A stretch of DNA of 64,000 nt, from contig OZ231126.1 in assembly GCA_965153355.1 (NCBI GenBank), forward strand, positions 74,772,001 through 74,836,000, given 5' to 3'. Below are positions 21,690 through 32,113 of this stretch, piece after piece. The position numbers were made by a program, and so were the translations under genes. How positions within the stretch are numbered: the stretch's first letter is position 1; each line of letters starts with the position of its first letter. Origin of the DNA: Flaccisagitta enflata (Eukaryota > Chaetognatha > Sagittoidea > Aphragmophora). The notes beneath the pieces are model-generated. The model was not told the origin of the DNA, made no database searches, and saw nothing but the letters and a program-made list of their open reading frames with translations.

Positions 21690-22580
21690 AGACCCTAAAT
21701 GCGTAAGCAACAAACGCATAGACCCCAGCGCGTAAGCTCCAACGCTTTAACTCCAAAGGCGTAAGATCAAAACGCGTAAAATCTGAATGCATTAACTCCA
21801 AGCGCGTTGACTCCAAACGCGTCAACTCTGAGCACGTAAACTCCAAATGTCAACCCGAGCGCATCAAATCCAAATGCGTAAACTCCAAATGCATAAACTC
21901 CAATGCCTAAACCCCCAACGCGTAAGCTTCCAATGCTTAAATTTGGAATGTGCAAGATTGAAACGCGTAAAATTTGCGATGATTCCAAACGCATCAACTC
22001 CAAACGCGTCAACTCCAAATGGGTCAACTCAAAACGCGTCAACTCAAAACGCGTCCACTCCAAATGCGTCTACTCCAAATGCGTCTAATCCAAGCATGTC
22101 AACTCTAAACCCGTTAACTCTAAACCTGTCAACTCTAAACCTGTCAACTCCAAACGCGTCAACTCCAAACGCGTCAACTCCAAACGCGTCAACTCCAAAC
22201 GCGTCAACTCCAAACGCGTCAACTCAAAACGCGTCAACTCAAAACGCGTCAACTCAAAACGCGTCAACTCAAAACGCGTCAACTCAAAACGCGTCAACTC
22301 AAAATGCGTCAACTCAAACAAACTCAAATGCGTCAACTCAAATGCGTCAACTCAAAACGCAACTCAAACGCACAACTCAAAAAACTCGTCAACTCAAAAC
22401 GCGTCAACTCAAAACGCGTTAACTCAAAATGCGTCAACTCAAAATGCGTCAACTCAAAATGCGTCAACTCCAAATGCGTCAGCTCAAAATGAGTCAACTC
22501 CAAACCCCTCAACTCACAATGAGCAAACACCAAACAGGGGAACACCAACTGCGTGAAAATCAAACTCTAAATGCGTAAAC
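21690..22580. repeat. 15-bp satellite inside the LTR element
   Basis: Degenerate units of AACTCCAAACGCGTC become nearly perfect AACTCAAAACGCGTC between about 22000 and 22500. Because 15 is a multiple of 3, all frames stay open, giving a 191-residue (NASTQ)n ORF on plus and (FELTR)n on minus. This is an open frame by arithmetic, not a gene. Confidence 0.85.
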
Positions 22581-25066
22581 TAAAAAGATGGTTACTTCCA
22601 TACTTACAAACGCATAACATACTCCTTACATTTTAGTTTCAAATGTATTACATCAATTTCACAACTGTGTTATGAGATAGAGTCTTATGATGTAAATCAA
22701 CAAATTGTTTACATCACACTAACTACTATCAAACCATCGAGCAACATCAACATTTAGTCTGGGTTATTACACTATCTATTAAAAGAAAAAAAAATTATCA
22801 CTAAAAGAACATCACCAACTTCAGAGGCACTGCCCAAAAACAGCTGCGAATCATTCACCTATTTCAAGACAAAAGAAAATCAGAGAATATATGAGACCTC
22901 AGCTACAGTACAAATCATGATGCTCAAGTTCAACTTAATTGGCACATGAAGATGATTATCCTCCTCCTCATCTCTTCCTTGACATCGCACAACACACAAC
23001 CAAAGATCAAGTCACACTTTTTATCCAAAACAAAAACATGATGCCAAAGTTCAACTTCAATGGCACTTGTATCTCGAACCTCCTCCTCCACCTCCTCCAC
23101 CTCCTCCTTCCATTCTTCCTTTGGAAAAAAACATAAAACATGAGGAGGCATAAGTGAAATTCCGATTCTACAATAGGCTGGGCCAATTTCTACTCCAACT
23201 TTGATCTAAACAAAAAGATCTATAAGTATCAAGTCTTGCAAACCAAAAATGGCCTTTGGTCTTATTTGTCCAATTGCAACAAAAATCTTGACCCTGAAGA
23301 TGTCAGTATGTGAGCATACTGAACATACAGCACATTCCTCCATGGATGCACCGGCCTTGCAATGAAGTTCTTCTACAACACCACCCATATGAACAAATAT
23401 GGAACAATAGAGATGAACATGAATAATCACCTTCTCATATTCAACCAATGTCAAATCAAGACAGCCCTTATCAAAATGTATTACCAATTCTCGGCAGTCA
23501 TCAACCATGCAAAAACAATATATATTAAATGAAACTACATGGCAAGAAGCCATAGCAAAAAAAAAAATTCACAAAGAAAAACAAAAAGACAAAATGTATG
23601 TCCTGACTACAAACCAAAATGATGCTGGAGCAACTACATGAGGCTTAAACCTATATCTGGGCCAGAGAAAGCAGAAATTTTGAACTCCATACTTGTGCAT
23701 GTACTACTGTAGGAAAATGCCTTGTAGCTGTGCTAGGCACAAAAGTATTGTTACGGCGTGCTGCTCGGCGACCACAAATTTTCTTTTGTTTTGGAGTGAT
23801 TACCGTCTTCAAATAAACAATTATATCTGACCATGGCTAATTGCCCCCAGGTGCCCCTTTGGCTCATTCATACTTTGAATACACTTGGGCTAAGCGCTAA
23901 GTCTGAGGGTATTCGATGCGCCGCAAACAGTCGACTATTCCAAAACACCAGCTAGACCGGCAAGGCGACCGGTGAATCACATATGATTCAAAACTCTTGC
24001 ATACTGGCATGGCGTCCAGTCAAAAAAAACATATCTGCTCAAAACCGCGTTCTCAAACAAAAAAAAACTACCTTCAATTATTCAACGCACCTACAGCTGA
24101 AAAAAAAAAAAAGAAACAAAAAAACACAGCAAATCTTTACAATTCCTACATGAGGATAGCGGAGTCCCATAACACCTGTACAAAGAAGATTTAGTGGCAT
24201 GCACACCAGGTGCAACCCATTCAAAACTCACAGCAAAACAAAAAAAAAACTACTGCTACAAACCTGACAAACCTGACAAGACCGGCAAGGTGACCGGTGA
24301 ATCACATATGATTCAAAATACTTGCATCCTAACAAAGTGTTTGGCAAAACCAAACAAACATAACTGTTGTGAGATTAAAAATATGGATCAAAATTTTTGA
24401 AAACCATCACCCTCATGGAGCCGTGTCCAGCTTCAGGAAAAAAAAAAACAAACATATAGAACAACCTACAAAGAATTCAATCAACATAAACATGTGAAAC
24501 AACTTGTATTTTGCCTTACACATCCAAAATTGTATCGATGGCAACGAGATCAGCCCAGCCTAACATTCTTGTTTTTCATCTCATCTGCCTTGAAACCTGG
24601 AACACACACTGATTAAGGGCAATGAAGAATCCAACAAATGGGAAAATAATCGACAAATCCATACACTAAAAGAATTTATGCATGCTTGCTGCCTTTGGAA
24701 TCATGGTCATACATTTTGCAATCCATTGTCTCGCCTAACTCCTACTATCAAGCCTGCGGGTCTACTATGCTTTGTGATGGTCTGAAGTACATCAAGTAAA
24801 CATTTTTTCAAGTTGAAGTCTGAATGTGTCTCAATGGCGAACTAGGTACCAAGTCGCTCAACAAGATGCAACAATTTCTGAGAAAATATTTTTAGTGAAA
24901 TTTTGACCACACTGCTTTGTAAATTCTGTCATTGTCATTGCTTTGCTATAATTGTATTTTTGCCCCCTCCCCCCACTTCCTGCTGTGCCCCAACATTTTA
25001 AAGCAATTGCTGATCAATAGTTTTGGCTGCATCCAGATCACCCACAGTGACCAGGATCCATCCAAC
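22581..25066. other. Interior of the LTR element, non-coding
   Basis: A-rich sequence with several imperfect internal duplications: ATGATGCTCAAGTTCAAC (22917) against ATGATGCCAAAGTTCAAC (23038), and GACCGGCAAGGCGACCGGTG (23954) against GACCGGCAAGGTGACCGGTG (24279), the second pair extending over 50 bp. Short ORFs such as 23206-23553 (minus) show no retroviral motif. Confidence 0.55.
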
Positions 25067-25080
25067 AAAAAAGATAGGGG
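25067..25080 (+). promoter_or_regulatory. Polypurine tract of the LTR element
   Basis: AAAAAAGATAGGGG lies 3 bp before the 3' LTR, almost all purine, the usual site of plus-strand priming. Confidence 0.6.
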
Positions 25081-25083
25081 TAA

Positions 25084-25337
25084 CAGAGGCGCATGGACCT
25101 TCGATGACTCAGTTCCTCATGTCACCTCTCTCTCTTTTGTTTATAGTTCACAGATCGCGATTGCTATCATAGTCCATCTTGAATTTGTATAAAAGGCCGA
25201 GATAATCTGTCCATTTAGCGCTGTTACAGTGTCTTGAGGTTTCCATGATGTAGAATAAAAGATCATGAAGTATCTCTCGCGTTATCAATCCTTGAGGGCC
25301 TAACTGACATTCCACCCCAACAGGAACGATCCGTATG
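25084..25337 (+). repeat. 3' LTR
   Basis: Matches the 5' LTR at 252 of 254 positions by eye and is followed by the target duplication ATTGT. Confidence 0.8.
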
Positions 25338-25342
25338 ATTGT

Positions 25343-25725
25343 ACTTTTCTATTTGAACTATTCTCATTGTCAAAATCGTGGCAAGCAGATGACTTCCGCT
25401 CAATGACGATCGTAAGGCGAATTCAATTCTAAATGCCCAACGAAGATATTCAAGTAAAACTTTCTTACATCTATGCGTTCCATGTCTGAGTTAAGCTTAG
25501 TGACGTAGTCGACTACAGTAACCGGGAAAACGAAGCTTACATGTGCTATTTGGAAACTATTTGGTTTTAATCGACGGCAAAGTAGACAATTAGACATACG
25601 CAAATATTTTAATTACCTTTCCATAACCGAGATTTTCGCTAAACAAAATTCAATTTTGTATGATCCCTATCGCACATTGGTAATCCCTCGCTGACATTTT
25701 TCCTTACTGTATGCCTTTTTTCGAT
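25343..25725. other. Unique sequence, no gene recognised
   Basis: No repeat family or coding signal; this is probably the pre-insertion host sequence beyond the LTR element. Confidence 0.4.
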
Positions 25726-25842
25726 GCGACAAAGCACCTCTATAACTCGGTCGGTTGGTCTGTTGGTCGGTCGGGTAACGCATTCGTTCGACGATTCACA
25801 CGTCGCACCTTATTGGCCTACTTGGCCTTGTTCTTTTCATGT
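25726..25842 (-). mobile_element. Family H element, short (GTGCG subfamily)
   Basis: Starts near GATGCGACAAAGCACC (weak hairpin), TCTATAACTCGGTCGGTTGG, (GGTC)n, AACGCATTCGTTCG, and ends GTCGCACCTTATTGGCCTAC, TTGGCCTTGTT. Confidence 0.6.
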
Positions 25843-26022
25843 AGAGCTAGTTGACTGCTGCTGATAAAAAGTATACAGTGTATCTCATTTTGATACGAAT
25901 AAAAGATCATATTCAACCAAACGAATGAAAATGACAAAATGCGTCAGCGACTGTCGTTAAATCTGACAAATAAAAATGTCACTTAACCGACTATCATTCC
26001 CTCTTAATACAGTGAATAATTC

Positions 26023-26041
26023 AACTTGTCAGCGACAAGTT
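26023..26041. repeat. Perfect 8-bp-stem hairpin
   Basis: AACTTGTC-AGC-GACAAGTT, stem of 8 with a 3-nt loop. No T-run follows. Confidence 0.8.
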
Positions 26042-26073
26042 GTCTTCATCATTACTTACAAAAGAAAAATGAG

Positions 26074-26292
26074 TTAACACCTGTTCAACAATTATTGTCA
26101 CAGCGGCAAATAAAGTTATTCCATGAAAAGCATACTTCTAGTTGGCCCAGTCGGATGAAATTTGAACCATAGTAGGTCAAAGGTATCAAGACACTTCAGT
26201 AAAAATTTCATCTTACTAGGCCAACTAACAGTGCGCTTTTTATAGCTTTACTGTAAGTGTTGCTGTGACAATAATACTTTAACAGGTGTTAC
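26074..26292. mobile_element. Palindromic MITE-like element, about 220 bp
   Basis: Left TTAACACCTGTT and ATTATTGTCACAGC pair with right GCTGTGACAATAATA and AACAGGTGTTA. Inner AGTTGGCCCAGTCGGATGAA pairs with TTCATCTTACTAGGCCAACT. The whole unit is one imperfect inverted repeat with a loop near 26185. Target duplication not resolved. Confidence 0.6.
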
Positions 26293-26577
26293 TTTAATTA
26301 GAACATTGATCTTGGCGCTGTTAAGAAATCCATAAGCTGCCCTCACTTCATACCTGTCATCTGGTTGATTCATTCTGTATATATATTTTTTGCAAAAGCC
26401 GCATTGCACGAACAGTTGATTACCTCCCTCTCTCTCCTCCGCCCCCCCCCTTCCCTCGCTCTATCTTTATTCTTTTTGCTGCACTACTCCCTTTCACTAA
26501 GACCTATAAATCACGACCCGTTCTACTCTCTTGTGACTCAACCATTTTTTTTTCACCGCATGCACGTGACGCAATGG

Positions 26578-26660
26578 ACCATTTTTCGGATCGTTAATTG
26601 TTCTGTCGGTTGGTTGGGCATTCACTGCCCCTGCCGACCGCCCGGCCGCATGTAAATGTT
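26578..26660 (-). mobile_element. Family H fragment
   Basis: CTGTCGGTTGGTTGGGCATTC then CACTGCCCCTGCCGACCGCC. Both ends are lost. Confidence 0.4.
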
Positions 26661-26678
26661 AGGTTGACTTACTTTTTG

Positions 26679-26680
<2 letters not shown>

Positions 26681-26748
<68 letters not shown>

Positions 26749-26923
26749 CCTTCCCACATGTCACTCTTAACCATTAAGCAGTCTTTGGAATCCCAAAGGG
26801 AAATTTTCAAGTCCCGACCTTTGACTTTTTTCTGACTTTTTTTTTTCAAGCCAGAAAATCGCCGGCAATCACAAGACAAGTGGCGCAAAGAGAGAGAGCG
26901 AGGGAGGGAGGGAGGGAGGGAGG

Positions 26924-27005
<82 letters not shown>
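26681..27005. repeat. (TC)n and (GA)n tracts facing each other
   Basis: (TC)n at 26681-26742 and (GAGG)n/(GA)n at 26888-27005 are complementary, with 145 bp of unique sequence between them, and could pair as an inverted repeat. Confidence 0.9.
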
Positions 27006-27008
<3 letters not shown>

Positions 27009-27260
27009 TTTATACATGTACTTGCACAAGAACAAATTATCTTGGTATCATTAGACTGATAGCCAAGGATAGACCTAATCCTAAGGGCATTTCAGAGTTT
27101 GTTTGGTATTGATGAGATTTTTATTCATGTAGTCTACTACATATGTAATCCAACAGAAGACAACTTTGAACAGAAGATTTAAGCCATAATGGCAACACCA
27201 GTCCATGCAAAAGGCAAGGTTATAAGCCGGAGTGGCACATCCATACTATCTTGTGTGTAT
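27006..27260. other. Unique sequence, possible LINE 3' end
   Basis: Lies downstream (minus-strand sense) of the LINE ORF stop and could hold its 3' untranslated region. No poly-A or tandem 3' tail is evident. Confidence 0.3.
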
Positions 27261-27711
27261 TTACTTCCGGGAGAGGCATGATCTCATAATCAACTCACTT
27301 CTAAGTAAGGTTATCTTTTGGCATAGGTCAGAGGAGATATCAACGGGGATCATATTCAGATATTGCACAAATTTGTCAGATAAAACACCCAGACCACCTA
27401 TTACAACTGGCACCACATTACATTCACAGTCCCACATTTTTGCTAGTTCAACCTGAAGGCCGCTGTACTTAGAGATTTTTTCATTTTCTTTTGAGTTGAC
27501 ATTGGCGTCACTTGGGTGACTGATATCAATTATGTATGTCTCTTTTTGGGCCTTGTCTCGTACCACTATGTCAGGTCTGTTGGATCCTACCTCACGATCA
27601 GTGTTAAGAATCATATCCCAGGTAATTTCAACTATTTTGTCCATTATGACATCTGCTGGTCTGTGGAGGTGCCATTTTTTTCTGTTTGAAAATTGTATGC
27701 TTTGCTTATGC
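27261..27711 (-). pseudogene. LINE C-terminal fragment, restriction-like endonuclease domain
   Basis: About 147 codons at the end of a minus-strand ORF resemble the C-terminal nuclease-like region of RLE-type non-LTR retrotransposons (R2, R4/Dong/Rex6 and relatives). Visible hallmarks in order: RPDIVVRDK, then YIIDISHPSDANV (the PD...D spacing of the nuclease core), then KYSGLQVELAKMW, then VVPVVIGGLG, ending in a short Leu/Arg-rich tail. In intact elements this domain nicks the target DNA for target-primed reverse transcription. The reverse transcriptase that should precede it is missing; the ORF runs straight into a (GA)n microsatellite at 27717, so the poly-Ser/Leu start is not part of the protein. 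No frameshift is seen within the fragment. Clade assignment is uncertain. Confidence 0.7.
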
Positions 27712-27713
27712 AG

Positions 27714-27716
<3 letters not shown>

Positions 27717-27806
<90 letters not shown>
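27717..27806. repeat. (GA)n microsatellite
   Basis: About 90 bp of pure GA that interrupts the LINE fragment at its N-terminal side. Confidence 0.95.
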
Positions 27807-27808
<2 letters not shown>

Positions 27809-27839
27809 CAGACAAATGGACCAACAAAGAGCGCGTCAA

Positions 27840-27936
27840 AAGAAATAGGGACGGATAACGGGCAACCGGGTGGGCAGGGGAAGTGATGAAGGGGATGGAC
27901 AGAAAAAGGGCTTTAAGAGGCGCGTGTCCGCGTCTA
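27840..27936 (+). mobile_element. Family H element, 3' half
   Basis: CAACCGGGTGGGCAGGGGAAG, a short body, GGGCTTTAAGAGG and the hairpin CGCGTGTCCGCG (27921-27932; extended by a G.T, a G-C and an A-T pair). Confidence 0.55.
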
Positions 27937-28078
27937 CAAACCTGCGTGCGTGTAAACCCTTTCCTTGTTTCCCTTCCATTCACCACACACCCATTTTCAG
28001 TACCCTAGGTGAGAAATTTATGCATTAGGCTTGTAAATGAGAGACTTGCATTATTCACGATCTTAAAAAGAGGAAGTG

Positions 28079-28235
28079 AAGAAGGAGGGGAAGGAGGATG
28101 AGGAGGACGGGAAGGAGGATGAGGAGGACGGGAAGGAGGATGAGGAGGACGGGAAGGAGGATGAGGAGGACGGGAAGGAGGATGAGGAGGACGGGAAGGA
28201 GGATGAGGAGGACGGGAAGGAGGATGAGGAGGACG
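28079..28235. repeat. 21-bp minisatellite, about 7.5 units
   Basis: Identical units GGAGGATGAGGAGGACGGGA + A. As 21 is a multiple of 3, every frame stays open (KEDEEDG, RMRRTGR, PPHPPSR). Near-perfect identity suggests recent expansion. Confidence 0.9.
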
Positions 28236-28317
28236 CTGAGCAGGGAAAATTTCGTAATCGATCAAAAACGAACGCGTCTGTGCGGTATGCGCGAGAAAAA
28301 ACGTAATAATCTTGTAA

Positions 28318-28385
28318 AGTCTGTCCGACCGACCAACCGTCAGACCGACAAATCAACAGACCGACCGCCGGACCGACTATAATGG
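28318..28385 (+). mobile_element. Family H fragment (tetranucleotide tract)
   Basis: CGACCGACCAACCGTCAGACC with GACCGACCGCCGGACC. The terminal hairpin is missing. Confidence 0.4.
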
Positions 28386-29344
28386 ATTTCTTTTTTGCTC
28401 TCCAAATTCCCCATTGCCATTTATCCAATCCTTTTCCCCTCCATTAGTGAGTGAGAGAGCCGAGATCGCGAAAGTGACACTCACAAAAACCATCACTATA
28501 CTAAAAATCGCATTACAGACGTCACAAAGCATCAGCCTTCCCCGCCATGAACGCGACCACTTGGGATACTCAGCAGTTGCCGTAGCAACAGCATCACGTG
28601 TACCTCAAGTTGGCGGTCTCAATCCACGTCTTTCTTTTATCTTATCATTCTTTTTGGCATTAACATTTTCTTTAAATGTGCGGTAACTATGATCAATCGC
28701 TGATCTCAGCCTCAGGGGTGAATTGCCAAATTAGCCTTACTTGAGAGAAAATTGGGGGCGGGGGTTGCACTCATAAAAATTGTTTCTTCAACCAAGATGC
28801 GATGCTTTTGGCGCGTGAAGTGCACCAGCTTCTTGCTTCTTCGGATGCCCTACGATTGTTACATGCCATGACATGACATGACATTGTTACCTGACATGGC
28901 TTCTGGAAATTATCGCCACATAAACCACAGGATTAAAAAAAAATCCGGAATAACGGTCAATATGCAGTCGATTGCGATTGAGCAGGGGCAGTATTGTAGG
29001 TTGGCAGCTGCAGATATGCGGATGGGTAGGGGCTGAACGGCAAGTGGTCAGGGTTGCTGTATAAGTGGGCTTTTATGCTCAGAAATCACCATTTTGGCTG
29101 ATTTCGGGTCATCCACAATTTCGCGTAACAGACGTACCTTTGGACCTTCGGAACTACCTCTGGACACATCCTCATGTAACACCAAAAGGCATTATCTCTG
29201 ACTTAGCGAGACTAAGGAGCAGACCTGTGTATATTTTAAAGCAGCGAATGGCCCCGCTATTTGCTGCCAGTCGCTACTCGTACTCACTAACTTTCCTTGT
29301 AGTTCCTAATTCTTTCTCCCTTTGTCTCTCTGTCTTTCGTTCTT
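28386..29344. other. Mostly unique; family H-like fragment at 28980-29065
   Basis: 28980-29065 has GAGCAGGGGCAG, GGATGGGTAGGGGCTGAACG and AAGTGGTCAGGG, the reverse of the diverged body at 18750-18850. The rest shows no gene. A (CATGA) run lies at 28862-28885. Confidence 0.4.
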
Positions 29345-29825
<481 letters not shown>

Positions 29826-30079
29826 ATACTTTTGTTGTTTTCAGCCTTGAATTTTGCTTGTCAGCTTGGCAATCCCATTAATTCTTTTTTCGATTTCTCA
29901 CGATTTTTTTCTCATATGTAATTTCTCATATAATATACTGCTGCCCATGCTGCCTACGCTCCATGCGACTTATGTACCTGACTAGTGACTCCAGAGGGAT
30001 AACAGTTTTACGCTGGCCAGAGGCAAACGTGACGGACCGTCAGACCTAAGGTTCGACCGAAGTTGCATGTCAAAATAGG
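29826..30079. other. Unique sequence; possible family H remnant
   Basis: 29985-30060 (GTGACTCCAGAGGG, GTGACGGACCGTCAGACC) resembles a decayed family H 3' region. Otherwise nothing. Confidence 0.3.
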
Positions 30080-30285
30080 TGGCTTTCTATGGGCTCATTG
30101 GGCCATGCTTTTTGTGGGTAATGCTTCTTTGGGTATGGCTTTTTTCCGTTGTTTATTGGCTAAGAGATTCTCATCGCCACGTTACGATTGGTCGATACCA
30201 CTAAAGATTCACTTTCTCGCGTTCTGATTGGTCTAGCTTACTAGGGAGGAAAGTCAAGGCGAGTTTTGATTGGCTGAATTCGATT
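30080..30285. promoter_or_regulatory. Cluster of inverted CCAAT boxes
   Basis: ATTGG pentamers at 30155, 30187, 30227 and 30269 (three as GATTGG), spaced 32, 40 and 42 bp, plus CATTGGG near 30094. Regularly spaced CCAAT/ATTGG boxes are the signature of NF-Y-dependent promoters. No gene is evident on either side, so promoter function is inferred only from the motif spacing. Confidence 0.4.
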
Positions 30286-31284
30286 TTTATCGATGTTGAC
30301 GACACGCAATCGCTTTTCTCCCTCTTTCTTTCTTTTCTTTTCTTTCTTTTATACTTTTCTCTTTTTTTTTCTTCTCTTTCAGACGATATCGTGCGTTTTT
30401 CATGTTATATTCGCGTTTCCAGAGCTCTGAAAAATTCGAGAGAAATGTCAACGAAAACTCGAAAACTGGTGCTTGGAGTCAACGAGGAAATGATGCCAAT
30501 TCTTCGACTCCAACCAACAAAATCAAAATTCCATTTTCCCCTTTTTCTGCATTTCTGATTTTTTTTCTTCAATTTTAATTCGGTGTCTCTTGATTTTTCC
30601 ATTCTTTTTCTAAAGAAGCCAGAAACGGGCAATCTTAGTCGCCAAAAGAAATCAATATAATATTTAAAAGAAAAGTTCGAAGAACCTACAAAGTGAAGCA
30701 AAAACTAAACAAAAACAAGTCGGACAAACGCAGCAATTCTTTGCATGATGCACAACCGTACGAGACATGTATCCTCAACATTTCCATAAACCTATTTCAT
30801 CGCAGACAATATTCATGGAACAAATCGATGAAAAATCTTAATCTGAGTTAACACAATTATTGTTTTCCAACTTTCATCGCCGCACCTTTCTCTCAATCTT
30901 TCTCTCATGATCTCGTATGTGTGCATTGCATTCCGCGGACCAATTCATGACACAGACATGAACAATCACATCAATGCGCTTTCAACAGATTTGCGCAAAC
31001 CATGGACGTGCATTCAACGCAGACATATTCGCGTACACGCAATGGATTTAGAACTTTTGGTTTTCAAAAACAAATTTTCAGTTCCATTGCATGAAAATAA
31101 TCTTGTACAGTCAATGCTTGCGTGCAAACAGTTTGGTATCCAAACATAATCTAAAACCACCAAGTATGCTTCCAGTTAACATTAAGTGAGCAACACATCT
31201 GACACGCTCTCAACCAAGCATCTGCAAGTGCCACCCAAAAGAGAGGCGCAATGGTTCGTTGATCTTCAAAATGTTAGCTAAATC
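30286..31284. other. Unique sequence; small unrecognised ORF
   Basis: One of the longest repeat-free stretches. An 80-codon ORF at 30907-31149 (plus) has mixed composition but no recognisable domain; a 98-codon ORF at 30405-30701 (minus) likewise. If the CCAAT cluster is a promoter, a first exon could lie here. Confidence 0.35.
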
Positions 31285-31404
31285 TGGTTCCATGTGTTTT
31301 CTGTCTCTGTAATTGTTTTCTCTCTCTGCCTGTGTCTCTCTGTCTCTGTGTCCGTCTGTTTTTGCTATTTTGCTATTTTGCTATCTCTTCATGCCTCTTT
31401 ATGC

Positions 31405-31435
<31 letters not shown>

Positions 31436-31600
31436 TCTCTCTCTCGGGAATGAAAACCTCCACCTCACGACAGACATAAAGGCTTAAAGGGCCAAAGTCT
31501 ACGAGCTTCAATGGAAAACTTTGGGAAATTTTGACAGTCGCAATCCGGTGCACTTTTTTTTCTCTAAAATTCTGCTACTGCTGTTGTGCTTCAGCATCTC
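31285..31600. repeat. Short (CT)n/(TCTG)n tracts
   Basis: Scattered TCTCTG and CTCTCT runs, densest at 31310-31350 and 31405-31445. No gene. Confidence 0.6.
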
Positions 31601-31604
31601 CAAC

Positions 31605-31730
31605 CTTAAGCCTAAACCTAACTCTAACTCTATCCCCATGGCTAACCCCATACCCAACCCCAAGTCTAACCTTTACCCAAGTCCAAGTTCAACCCCAACC
31701 CTAACCCTAACTCCACCCGCTCAAAAACTC
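31605..31730. repeat. Degenerate CCTAAC/CCCAAC tandem repeat
   Basis: Variants of CCTAAC, including AACCCTAACCCTAAC at about 31700. It resembles an eroded interstitial telomere-type repeat but is too degenerate to call telomeric. Confidence 0.5.
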
Positions 31731-31984
31731 TTTAAACAAAAGCTATGGATTGTGCATTAAAACGAGGCCAAACTTTGTAGCTGAAAAAAATGAAAAATAA
31801 AAACAAATAAAAGATAAAAAGCCAAAGACAACGATGAAAACGCCAAAAAAAAGGGTAGAAGAAAATACAACTGTTTCTAAGAGTTAGAGATCAGCGAGAT
31901 GCGTTCATGGAGATAGAGGACGGAACTGAGTTGTTGGATTATTATAATCAAGGCAGTCCTTGATTTAGACATATCGTTTTCATC

Positions 31985-32090
31985 ATCATAATCATCTCAA
32001 TCATCACAATCACCATCGTTTTTGTCGTCATCATCATCATCATCATCATCATCATTGTCATCATCATTGTCATCATTTATTGTCATCTTT
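31985..32090. repeat. (CAT)n microsatellite
   Basis: CAT repeats with GTCATC variants. The minus-strand poly-Asp ORF is a translation of it. Confidence 0.85.
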
Positions 32091-32113
32091 ACCACAACTG
32101 ACTTAACCGAAAG

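Larger units (their letters stand above)
20543..25342 (+). mobile_element. Non-autonomous LTR retroelement (LARD-like)
   Basis: Two direct 254-bp repeats (20548-20801 and 25084-25337) differ at only two positions and are flanked by the 5-bp duplication ATTGT (20543-20547 and 25338-25342). A primer-binding-like TGGCGCC follows the first repeat at once; a polypurine run precedes the second by 3 bp. The 4.28-kb interior has no gag, protease, RT or integrase motif in any frame, so it would need enzymes supplied in trans, like large retrotransposon derivatives. The high LTR identity implies recent insertion. The LTR ends are CAG...ATG, not TG...CA, so the exact boundaries may be off by a few bases. 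Confidence 0.75.

Noticed and set aside
21847-22422. 191-residue ORF with (NASTQ)n repeats, mucin-like at first sight
   Set aside because: The 15-bp satellite keeps all frames open and the opposite strand is open too; it lies inside an LTR element with no signal peptide or start context.
23206-23553. 115-residue minus-strand ORF as remnant gag or pol
   Set aside because: No zinc knuckle, protease, RT or integrase motif is visible and it opposes the element's orientation.
28063-28428. Ser/Pro-rich ORFs over 28079-28235
   Set aside because: 21-bp repeat leaves all six frames open; all peptides are repeat translations.
31605-31730. Telomeric repeat
   Set aside because: Only two or three consecutive CCCTAA units among many variants; no chromosome end.
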